From: Chitinophaga agri
Lineage (GTDB): Bacteria; Bacteroidota; Bacteroidia; Chitinophagales; Chitinophagaceae
Assembly (NCBI RefSeq): GCF_010093065.1
Contig: NZ_CP048113.1
Span: 620,001-684,000, forward strand
DNA: 64,000 nt
Direction: 5' to 3'
Positions 27,253 to 35,623 of the stretch are shown in pieces (the first letter of the stretch is position 1; the number at the start of each line of letters is the position of its first letter). The position numbers and the translations under genes were made by a program. The notes beneath the pieces were generated by a model. That model had not been told where the DNA came from. It saw nothing but the letters and a program-made list of their open reading frames with translations, and did no database searches.

Positions 27253-30200
27253 ATGATTTTTCAAGCTTCTTGTAACCGGCAGGGGATGCCTATGCCCGTC
27301 CGAAAGGGTAGCCGGTTAGTGAGTCAAACGCTACGTATTATGCGATTATCAACCATTCTGCTCCTGGTATTTATATTGCAGACCAGCGCCAGGAGCGTCT
27401 ATTCGCAGCATATTACCTATTCCGGTAGGGATGTGTCACTGGAACAGGTCTTCAAAGTGATCAAACAACAGACAGGCTTTGTCGTCTTCTACGACCAGGA
27501 GCTGGTAGGAAGAACCAGACCTGTCACCCTTCATGCCACAGACCTGCCGCTGGAGAGTTTCCTGCATAAAGCGCTGGTAGATCAGCCGCTCGATTACACT
27601 ATAGAGAACAAGACCATCGTCATCTCCAAAAGAGCGATGCCCGTGCCTGTACCTTATACGGCACCTCCTTCCATGCCGGTCGTCTCCGGTGTGGTGCTGG
27701 ATGAAAGAGGGGTACCAGTACCCGGCGCAATTGTAAGACTGATGCCCACAGAAGACAGGGGCACCACTACCGTGAATGATGGTACGTTTATACTGTCGGC
27801 CGTTCCCGCGGGTAACTATACACTTGAAGTAAGGCACATGGCTTATCTCGTTGCCAGAAAGAAAATTACGGTAGCTGATACAGATGTGAAAGTGACCATT
27901 TCGCTGACACCACAGCAGCGGGAGCTGAAAGGAGTGGTGATCAGTACTGGCTTTCAGAAGCTGGAGAAAGCCGTCACACCCGGATCCTATACCGTTGTTA
28001 CAGCGAAGGAACTGGAAGAGACGCCCGATATCAATCTGGCTAAACGACTGGAAGGTAAAGTACCCGGTGTACGCTTCGATCCTGTCAGCAACACTATCCA
28101 GATCAGAAGTGCCAATAACTTCCTGAAGAGCGCTCCACTGATCATCATCGATGGTTTTCCTGCAATGGACCAGAATCTGAACCTGCGTCCGGGATATACC
28201 CCATTACTGGGAGATCAGGTTGTTACCAATAATGCGACCCTCAGCGCATTCAACCCAAACGATATTGAAAGCATTACCTTTCTCAAAGATGCTGCCGCTA
28301 CTGCTATCTGGGGTTCCAGCGCAGCTAACGGGGTGATCGTTATTGAGACAAAGAAAGGCAGGCGGGGAGAAGCCACGGCTGTCAATCTCGGTGCTATTGT
28401 CAGCGTTGCCGCGCCTGTCAGCTTTTCCAGGTTAAAAAGGATGAACAGTCGTCAGTATATCGACATGGAACAGGAAATGTTTGACGCCAATTTTTATCAG
28501 GACCCTTATACGCACTGGCGATATCCCAATCCCAGTGAAGCAGTAAAATATATGTTCCTGGCACAGCGCGGAGAGATCTCTGCCCAGGAGCGCGATGCAC
28601 AACTGGAAAGGCTGGCTAACACCAATGCTGATCCGCAGATACGCAAATATATGATGAGGCCTGCTGTGACACAGCAATATAATCTGTCACTGGCGGGCGG
28701 TGGACGAAGCAGCAGCTATCATGTATCGGGTAATTATTCAAAAGACCAGCCCTCTTACCGGAGTAATAGTACGACCAACTATACGATGAACAGTAACTTC
28801 ACCTCAGATATACTGGGGGGACGTGCGAAACTGAATGCCGGTCTGACACATAATTATTCCAGCAGTGTGGTGAACACGGCGACGCTGTCTGTTCTGCAGC
28901 CAGGCATGTTCGGTGTAAGACCCTATGATCTGCTGGTAGATCAGAACGGCCAGTCGATCAGCTATAACACCATTTTTAAACCTGAAGTAGAAGACAGTCT
29001 GCATAATAAACTTGGATTGCTTCCCTGGACATACAATCCCGTCGATCAACTGAACTATTCCAATACAACATACGAAAAACAGCAAACGCGCATGCAGCTG
29101 TCCCTGTCTGCCCGTATCAATTCCTGGGCGGAATTGCAGTTTTCCGGCATGTATCAGCGCAGTTCACAGGAGATCACCTCCCTCGATGAACCGGAGAGTT
29201 TCGATGCACGCGATAAACTGAACAATGCCACCTCTGTACAGAATGGTAAACTGGTATATGGTATCCCACTGGGAGGGATTATGAAGAACCTGAACACCTG
29301 GTCAACCGACTATGGCGCCAGGGCACAGCTGAACATCAATAAGCAGTGGAATAATATTCACCGTCTGACATTCCTGGCGGGTACGGATATCCGTGAAGCG
29401 AAATCCCATGGCTACAGACAAACACGCTATGGCTATGATGTCAATACCGGCACTGCACAGGCATGGAATGCAACCACCCCATACAGGTCGTTCTATGGTG
29501 GGAACGTAACGATCGGTTATCAGGATGGTGCAATGCTCTCTGATATAAAACGCTACCTGTCTTATTTCTCCAATGCCAACTACTCACTGCAGGATAAATA
29601 CCACGTGTCTGGAAGTGTGCGTTTTGACGATTACAGTATGTTTGGTGTTGACCGTCATAACAGGGCTATTCCGCTATGGTCTGCCGGTTTGAAATGGGAC
29701 CTGCGCAAGGAACAGTTTATGTCCGCTATTACCTGGCTGGATGCATTATCGTTACGCACTACCTATGGCACGGCAGGTACTGCGCCATCTTTTGGATCGA
29801 ACATCACAATAGTGAACGTATATGCGCCTGACCAGTTCACGGGCCTGCCGTTTGCCAGTCTCGGTTCTCCGGGTAACCAGCAGCTGGGATGGGAAACAAC
29901 CGCGACGCTCAATGGTGGATTTGAAGCAGATGTCATGCATGGTCTGCTCAATATTACGTTTGACATTTATAGCAAACGTCCCCGTGGTATCCTTGTAGAC
30001 CTGCCTATCAACACTACCTATGGCTGGCAATCTGTTCCCTACAATACGGCTACTATGAAAAGTCACGGTCTGGAGTTGGGTATTAACGCCAATTTGATCC
30101 GTACACGTGACTGGAATTATAATGCGACCCTGAACCTTGCCTATAATACCAATAAAGTGACAGATGCACGATTCCCGGTTACCAACGCTGCTATTTTAGC

Positions 30201-30882
30201 GGATGCACCTATACAGGGATTGCCGATAGATTATGTCATGGCGCTGCCATGGGCAGGACTGGACAACCAGGGACAGACACAGATCCGTAATCATGAGGGA
30301 AAGATCCTGAATGCCTATGATGGCGAGCCTGTCACGGATAAGGACTGGATCGCTGTGGGCCGCAGAGAACCGCCGGTATTTGGTGGATTCATTCATACGG
30401 TCCGTTATAAACAACTGAGTCTTTCCGCCAGAGCGACCTACTATCTGGGACACAAAATATTTAAACGGGATATCCTGCCGGGATTGTATCCTTCATGGGG
30501 ACAGGCCCCCGGATTCCTGAACACCTCCAGTGCACTGGTAGACCGCTGGCGTAAACCAGGTGATGAGGCTTTTACAACGATCCCTGGTTTGCTGAATGCG
30601 AATTCGACCAGTCTGGAAAGGTATGTTCAGTCAGACCTGAACGTGATCAGCGCTTCCAATATCCGTCTTGATCAGCTTTCGCTGAACTATATCGTAGGCG
30701 CGGGTATGCTCAAAAAAATCGGTGCTATCAAAAGTATGACGTTAGGTGCTACGGCTGGTAACCTGGGTGTGATATGGCGTAAGAATAAAGACGGGATAGA
30801 TCCGATGTATGTACTGTCCAACAACTATGCAACCCTTGCGCCGTCGGCGACCTATACGTTCAACCTAAATGTCTCATTCTAA
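27253..30882 (+). CDS. SusC/RagA transporter with STN signalling domain
   Basis: The 1209-residue protein has a long N terminus before the signal peptide core (RLSTILLLVFILQTSARSVYSQ, ending about residue 51), an STN domain (ITYSGRDVSLEQVFKVIKQQTGFVVFYD, about 53-105), a CarboxypepD_reg-like domain (VVSGVVLDERGVPVPGAIVRL), the plug (from LKGVVISTGFQ, with APLIIIDGFPAMD and ITFLKDAAATAIWGSSAANGVIVIETKKG) and the barrel ending NLNVSF. The STN domain is what FecR proteins contact in signal-transducing TonB receptors, so this barrel likely reports substrate binding to the sigma factor encoded upstream. A later start, for example the ATG at 27340, would give a shorter signal peptide. Confidence 0.95.
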   Translation: MIFQASCNRQGMPMPVRKGSRLVSQTLRIMRLSTILLLVFILQTSARSVYSQHITYSGRDVSLEQVFKVIKQQTGFVVFYDQELVGRTRPVTLHATDLPLESFLHKALVDQPLDYTIENKTIVISKRAMPVPVPYTAPPSMPVVSGVVLDERGVPVPGAIVRLMPTEDRGTTTVNDGTFILSAVPAGNYTLEVRHMAYLVARKKITVADTDVKVTISLTPQQRELKGVVISTGFQKLEKAVTPGSYTVVTAKELEETPDINLAKRLEGKVPGVRFDPVSNTIQIRSANNFLKSAPLIIIDGFPAMDQNLNLRPGYTPLLGDQVVTNNATLSAFNPNDIESITFLKDAAATAIWGSSAANGVIVIETKKGRRGEATAVNLGAIVSVAAPVSFSRLKRMNSRQYIDMEQEMFDANFYQDPYTHWRYPNPSEAVKYMFLAQRGEISAQERDAQLERLANTNADPQIRKYMMRPAVTQQYNLSLAGGGRSSSYHVSGNYSKDQPSYRSNSTTNYTMNSNFTSDILGGRAKLNAGLTHNYSSSVVNTATLSVLQPGMFGVRPYDLLVDQNGQSISYNTIFKPEVEDSLHNKLGLLPWTYNPVDQLNYSNTTYEKQQTRMQLSLSARINSWAELQFSGMYQRSSQEITSLDEPESFDARDKLNNATSVQNGKLVYGIPLGGIMKNLNTWSTDYGARAQLNINKQWNNIHRLTFLAGTDIREAKSHGYRQTRYGYDVNTGTAQAWNATTPYRSFYGGNVTIGYQDGAMLSDIKRYLSYFSNANYSLQDKYHVSGSVRFDDYSMFGVDRHNRAIPLWSAGLKWDLRKEQFMSAITWLDALSLRTTYGTAGTAPSFGSNITIVNVYAPDQFTGLPFASLGSPGNQQLGWETTATLNGGFEADVMHGLLNITFDIYSKRPRGILVDLPINTTYGWQSVPYNTATMKSHGLELGINANLIRTRDWNYNATLNLAYNTNKVTDARFPVTNAAILADAPIQGLPIDYVMALPWAGLDNQGQTQIRNHEGKILNAYDGEPVTDKDWIAVGRREPPVFGGFIHTVRYKQLSLSARATYYLGHKIFKRDILPGLYPSWGQAPGFLNTSSALVDRWRKPGDEAFTTIPGLLNANSTSLERYVQSDLNVISASNIRLDQLSLNYIVGAGMLKKIGAIKSMTLGATAGNLGVIWRKNKDGIDPMYVLSNNYATLAPSATYTFNLNVSF

Positions 30883-30894
30883 TCGTTACTGATC

Positions 30895-32262
30895 ATGTTT
30901 AGCATAAAAAGACTTTTATATATCACATTAGGTAGTGCCGCTATGTTGTGGAACACCGGCTGCCGCGACTATGTTGAGGTAATTCCGCAGGGGAAAAGAG
31001 CGCTGGTGAATACAGTAGATTACCAGTGGCTGATGCAGAATGAAGGCGACATCCGTGTGTCTTACAGCTTTCCCCTGTATGCTGTGGACGATTACGGTAT
31101 TGACTATGAGCCCTTTCAAAATGGTATGGCCAGCGGGCAGGAAGCTGCCTACACATGGGCGGTAACGTTTGTTGGCGATCAGGACGATCCCGACTGGACA
31201 CTGTTCTATAAACAGATCTATGTCTGCAATACCATTATCAGCGAAGTGCGTAACAGCAAGGGCGGCACGTCACAGCAAAAAGAACAGATACGCAGTCAGG
31301 CGCTGGTGCAACGTGCTTACGCTTACCTGATGCTCGTGAATAACTATGCGCGTCACTATGACAAGTCGACTGCCACAACAGATCCCGGTGTACCTCTGCT
31401 GCTGACACCTGATCTGTTTGCCTCGTTACAGCGAGCGTCTGTGCAGGCAGTGTATGATCAGATCATGGCGGATCTGAAAGAAGCTGCCGCTGTATTGCCT
31501 GATCAGTCCATCATTACCCTGCTGCCTTCTGCTACCTCTGCCTATGCGCTGATGGCCCGTGCAGCATTGTATATGGCCGATTATGAAAGTGCGGCTGCAT
31601 ACGCAGATAGTGCACTGGCCAGACAGTCGACCCTGATCGATCTGCGTTCCTATGCCAGTAGTACAACGTCTTTCCCCCAGATATATCAGGACCCGGAGAT
31701 CATCCTGGCGAAGACGGTTGCCGTATCTCCTGTGTACGCATTGAGCACTGACCTTTTACAGCTGTTTGAACCAGGCGATCTCCGTTATGAGTTATATACA
31801 AATGATGGCGCCAACTTTGAGTGGACACCGTTCCCTGGTAGAGGTTACTGGCGCACCCGGTTGTCAAATACCAACGCATATACAGGTCCCGGTGTGCCGG
31901 AGATGATGCTCATCCATGCCGAAGCCGATGCGCGTAAAGGTAGAACAGCGGCTGCGCTGCGGACATTGAACAAGCTGCGGGAAAAGCGTTTCACAACCGA
32001 TACTTATGCCGATCTGACTGCCAATAGTGCAGATGAGGCACTACGCCTTGTCGTGGATGAACGCCGCCGTGAACTGATGGGCAGTGGCCTGCGATGGTTT
32101 GACCAGAAGCGTTTGAACAGGGAGCCTGCATTTGCCAGAACAGTCATACGCAGGTTCCTGGGAACGATCTATACGCTGGAACCAAACAGTAACAGGTACC
32201 TATTTCCAATACCTTCAAAGAATATTCAATTTAACCCGGAGATTTCACAGAATCCGAGATAA
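30895..32262 (+). CDS. SusD/RagB-like surface lipoprotein
   Basis: The 455-residue protein has a lipobox (WNTGC, cysteine 23) and SusD features: RDYVEVIPQGKRALVNTVDYQWLMQN at the N terminus, QIRSQALVQRAYAYLMLVNNYARHY in the middle and EMMLIHAEADARKGRTAAALRTLNKLREKRF plus RRRELMGSGLRWFDQKRLN near the end. It starts 12 bp after the STN-SusC gene, is followed 19 bp later by the protease gene, and would cap that barrel. The ligand is unknown, though the linked protease points to peptides. Confidence 0.93.
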   Translation: MFSIKRLLYITLGSAAMLWNTGCRDYVEVIPQGKRALVNTVDYQWLMQNEGDIRVSYSFPLYAVDDYGIDYEPFQNGMASGQEAAYTWAVTFVGDQDDPDWTLFYKQIYVCNTIISEVRNSKGGTSQQKEQIRSQALVQRAYAYLMLVNNYARHYDKSTATTDPGVPLLLTPDLFASLQRASVQAVYDQIMADLKEAAAVLPDQSIITLLPSATSAYALMARAALYMADYESAAAYADSALARQSTLIDLRSYASSTTSFPQIYQDPEIILAKTVAVSPVYALSTDLLQLFEPGDLRYELYTNDGANFEWTPFPGRGYWRTRLSNTNAYTGPGVPEMMLIHAEADARKGRTAAALRTLNKLREKRFTTDTYADLTANSADEALRLVVDERRRELMGSGLRWFDQKRLNREPAFARTVIRRFLGTIYTLEPNSNRYLFPIPSKNIQFNPEISQNPR

Positions 32263-32281
32263 CTACATTAGCTAAGAAGAT

Positions 32282-34822
32282 ATGTTACAAGTAAAACTAA
32301 GTCCCGGTGCATGGCTGTTGTCATGCGCCCTGCTCGCCGCATCCTTACCTGCTAACGCGCAATGGAGAAAAAAGAAAGATAAAGGCAAAACACCGGCTGA
32401 GGTGAAAGCAGATACTACGGCTGGTAAAAAGCCGGAAGTCTCTAAACTGAAGAAGTACAGTGAGGTCATTACTAAAGACATGCGTACCGACTCGGGTTTC
32501 ATTATCGTACATTCAAAAGAAGACGATTACTATTTTGAAGTGCCGTTGTCTGTTCTGGGAAAAGATATTCTCATCGTAAACCGTCTCGCACAGGCTTCTG
32601 TAGATATGCGTAATGGTAACTGGGGACTTACTGGTGACCAGATAGGAGAGGCGGTATACCGCTTCGAGAAAGCACGTAATAACAACATTTATCTTCGCAG
32701 ACTTTCTTTCTCCGAATACAGTGGTGACAGTACCAAGCCTATGTACACCAATGTACAGCGTAATAACGTGCAGGCGATCGCGGCGGTATTCCCGATCGCG
32801 GCTTACAATGCTGATTCAACGGCTGTCGTGCTGAATATGGGCGAGTTCCTGAACAGCGATAACGACATTAACTATTTCTCCCAGCCAAAGCTGAAAGAGC
32901 GTGCCGGTATGGGCGGACAGCAGAATGACAGAAGCTATATCAAGTACGTGCATGCCTATCCTACCAATGTGGAAGTGCGTGCGTTCAAGACCTATTCCGC
33001 CGGTCTCAATCCGACTTCTTCCAACTACAGCGTGGAACTTAACTCCTCTATGGTGCTGCTCCCCGAAAAACTGGCGCGCCCGCGTCTGGAAGATAAACGT
33101 GTAGGTTACTTCACCGTTGCACACAGAGATTTTGATGCGAACCCACAGGGTGTTGCCAACACTACGTATGCTGTACGCTGGAGACTGGAACCTAAACCGG
33201 AAGATGTAGAAAAGTACAAACGTGGCGAACTGGTGGAACCGGCCAAACCGATCGTCTTCTATATCGACCCCTCTACACCGAAAAAATGGGTGCCTTACCT
33301 CATGCAGGGTGTAAATGACTGGAAGGTTGCCTTTGAACGTGCAGGCTTTAAAAATGCTATTTGTGCAAAGGAAGCACCTTCCCGTGAAGAAGATAGCACC
33401 TGGAGCCTGGAGGATGCCCGTCATTCCGCGATCATTTACCGTCCGTCCACAGTAGCTAATGCCATGGGCCCTAACGTCAATGACCCGCGTACCGGTGAGA
33501 TCCTGGAAAGCCACATTTTCTGGTATCACAATGTGATGTCGCTATTACACAAATGGTATTTTATACAGTGTGCAGCGGTTGATACCGGCGCGAGGAAAAT
33601 GGTGTTCGATGATCAACTCATGGGAGAACTGATCCGCTTTGTATCTTCTCACGAAGTGGGGCATACCCTGGGGCTGAGGCACAACTATGCTTCCAGCGCT
33701 ACTGTGCCGGTAGAGAACCTGCGTAATAAGGCCTGGGTTGAGCAACACGGGCATACTCCTTCTATCATGGACTATGCACGTTTTAACTATGTGGCACAGC
33801 CGGAAGATAATATCAGTCGCGCAGGATTATATCCGCGTATCAATGATTACGACAAATGGGCGATCGAATGGGGCTATAAATGGCGTCCCGACATCAGGGA
33901 CGAGTATGCGGAACAGCAACTGCTGACTGCTATCGTCACAGACAGTTTGAAAAACAAACGTCTCCTGTTCGGCAGTGAGCTGGAACCAATGGACCCGCGC
34001 TGCCAGAGCGAAGACCTGGGAGATGATGCAGTAAAGGCAAGTACCTATGGTATCATGAACCTGAAACGCATCATCAAGCATATGGCTGAATGGACATACC
34101 AGCCTGAAAAGGATTATGAGGACATGCGTGAATTGCTGTCAACGCTATATAATCAGTATGGGACATACGTTGGGCATGTGCTTCGTAATATCGGCACAGA
34201 ATATCATAACGAACGGATAGCGAGTCAGCCGGGTGTTAACTACGAACCGGTACCATACGATCGTCAGAAACAAGCGATGGCATTCGTAGACAGAGAAGTA
34301 TTTACGACACCCGAGTGGCTCAACGAAAAGTCACTGATGCAGAACATCCCTGATAAATTCGGTATTGACCTGATAGATATTCAGCGCGGCGTGATCGTAG
34401 GCTTATTCAACCGTTTACGCCTGACCGCTATGCAGGCGGCACAATATGACAAGAACTATACCGTGAAGGTCTACACTATTGAGGAGATGCTGCAGGATCT
34501 GGATAAGAGTATTTTCAGAGAATTGTATGAAGGAAAAAGTGTATCGTTCTACAGGCGTAATCTCCAGAAGATCTATATCAACAAACTCATGGAGATGGTA
34601 TATCCGACAAGCGATAATGATCAGGTGTACTCGTCGATCAATCTGGTATATACCTACCACCTGTCTGATATCAACGACCTGTTTAGGGCTGCGCTGGTAA
34701 AGTCACAGCAACTGTTGACCAAATACCAGGCCGATCCGAGGATGGATAAGGAAACGAAACTTCATCTGAAGGAACTGAGTGCGAAGATCAGGAAGATGGG
34801 AGAGAAGGAGATCAGATTTTAG
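32282..34822 (+). CDS. Secreted zinc metalloprotease (DUF5117/DUF4953 type)
   Basis: The 846-residue protein has a signal peptide (ends PANAQW, about residue 23), a basic linker, DUF5118/DUF5117-like N-terminal beta domains and a metzincin-type catalytic domain. The zinc motif SHEVGHTLGLRHN (HExxHxxGxxH, about residues 456-468) is followed by IMDYARFNY, a typical Met-turn. The C-terminal part is helical. Proteins of this layout are common in Bacteroidota and are taken to be periplasmic or secreted proteases. It is the last gene of the sigma-FecR-SusC-SusD operon and ends before a terminator. It is intact. Its substrate has not been shown. Confidence 0.9.
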   Translation: MLQVKLSPGAWLLSCALLAASLPANAQWRKKKDKGKTPAEVKADTTAGKKPEVSKLKKYSEVITKDMRTDSGFIIVHSKEDDYYFEVPLSVLGKDILIVNRLAQASVDMRNGNWGLTGDQIGEAVYRFEKARNNNIYLRRLSFSEYSGDSTKPMYTNVQRNNVQAIAAVFPIAAYNADSTAVVLNMGEFLNSDNDINYFSQPKLKERAGMGGQQNDRSYIKYVHAYPTNVEVRAFKTYSAGLNPTSSNYSVELNSSMVLLPEKLARPRLEDKRVGYFTVAHRDFDANPQGVANTTYAVRWRLEPKPEDVEKYKRGELVEPAKPIVFYIDPSTPKKWVPYLMQGVNDWKVAFERAGFKNAICAKEAPSREEDSTWSLEDARHSAIIYRPSTVANAMGPNVNDPRTGEILESHIFWYHNVMSLLHKWYFIQCAAVDTGARKMVFDDQLMGELIRFVSSHEVGHTLGLRHNYASSATVPVENLRNKAWVEQHGHTPSIMDYARFNYVAQPEDNISRAGLYPRINDYDKWAIEWGYKWRPDIRDEYAEQQLLTAIVTDSLKNKRLLFGSELEPMDPRCQSEDLGDDAVKASTYGIMNLKRIIKHMAEWTYQPEKDYEDMRELLSTLYNQYGTYVGHVLRNIGTEYHNERIASQPGVNYEPVPYDRQKQAMAFVDREVFTTPEWLNEKSLMQNIPDKFGIDLIDIQRGVIVGLFNRLRLTAMQAAQYDKNYTVKVYTIEEMLQDLDKSIFRELYEGKSVSFYRRNLQKIYINKLMEMVYPTSDNDQVYSSINLVYTYHLSDINDLFRAALVKSQQLLTKYQADPRMDKETKLHLKELSAKIRKMGEKEIRF

Positions 34823-34902
34823 TTAATAATTAATGCATCATTAGCGCCAAAAACCAACCAACGATCATATATCGATTGACAATAAATAAGCATTAGGTAT
34901 CA

Positions 34903-34930
34903 GGGGCTGCTTTCAAGTGGCCCCTTTTTT
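34903..34930 (+). terminator. Terminator of sigma-SusC-SusD-protease locus
   Basis: GGGGC (34903-34907) pairs with GCCCC (34920-34924), extended by a flanking A-T pair, and is followed by six T. Confidence 0.75.
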
Positions 34931-35245
34931 ATGGACGACTTTCTTCCTCCCACTATTTGATAAGAGTAGTTCACACTTTCAAAACATTGGGTTCGCCTAT
35001 TGTGACGGATCATCAGTATACACCAGCATTTCCTCGCTATTCCTGTTAAACGCAAAAAAGGAGATAAAGAATAAGGGAATTCAGTTCCCCACTGCCCTGA
35101 GCGCATACTTCTCCAAAGGCAGTGCACATGACAACCCTGTAATCGTCCGGCTGAAGCCAAAAGATGAATTATAACGAGAAAGTGATCATACCGGTACTTA
35201 CCTCATACCTCCCAATCTCCTTTTTCATTCGATCAGGTATTAGTG

Positions 35246-35313
35246 AGGTAAGCTTTCTCTTACGTTTCTCCTACGTCTTAAAACGTAGGAGAAACGTAAG
35301 AGAAAGCTTACCT
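35246..35313. repeat. Perfect 31-bp inverted repeat, 6-base loop
   Basis: Arms 35246-35276 and 35283-35313 are exact reverse complements of 31 bases around CTTAAA. Shorter repeats occur inside each arm (ACGTTTCTCCTACGT beside CTCTTACGTTTCTC). There is no T run, so it does not look like an ordinary terminator. It lies between two convergent genes, each of which has its own terminator. Confidence 0.85.
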
Positions 35314-35428
35314 TAACAAGACAACAACCAGAAAACAACACCAGAAGCCCTTCCGCGTAATATATTACTTCCCATATTCCTACAGAAATACAACGATTTG
35401 TTTGCTGGTCTGTTTCCACCCCTGATTG

Positions 35429-35465
35429 CTGCAGTTCACGTACACAATTCTGCAGTTCACGTACA
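35429..35465 (+). repeat. Two 16-bp direct repeats, 21 bp apart
   Basis: CTGCAGTTCACGTACA occurs at 35429-35444 and again at 35450-35465, start to start 21 bp, two helical turns. It lies in a gap downstream of genes on both strands, so an operator role is not obvious. Confidence 0.8.
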
Positions 35466-35566
35466 TGATCAGAAAATGTGTTTTAAATCCCGGTATTATT
35501 GTATCCGGAGCTGAATAAGGCACAAAGTGACTGTGTTTACTCTGGTAGTTCCTTGACATATTTGTT

Positions 35567-35611
35567 GAGTAATAAAAATAAGCAGGCCCGCTCGCTGGCT
35601 TGTTATTACTC
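35567..35611 (-). terminator. Terminator of ABC permease gene
   Basis: Outer arms GAGTAATAA and TTATTACTC enclose a GC-rich inner stem (AAGC/GCTT with AGCGAGC-type core). Read on the minus strand, the inner stem runs into ATTTTTATT, 13 bp after the stop codon. Confidence 0.65.
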
Positions 35612-35623
35612 GCGTTTTGATTT

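Larger units (their letters stand above)
34823..35566. other. Gene-poor gap with structured repeats
   Basis: About 740 bp lie between the protease stop and the terminator of the opposite-strand ABC gene. The region holds a terminator, a perfect 31-bp hairpin and a 16-bp direct repeat. A plus-strand frame at 34917-35174 (85 codons) overlaps the terminator and looks accidental. No gene is supported. Confidence 0.5.

Noticed and set aside
32816..33529. Minus-strand open frame of 237 codons inside the metalloprotease gene
   Set aside because: Antisense shadow of a gene with clear zinc motif; no independent evidence.
34917..35174. 85-codon plus-strand frame after the protease gene
   Set aside because: It begins inside the terminator hairpin and has no family pattern.
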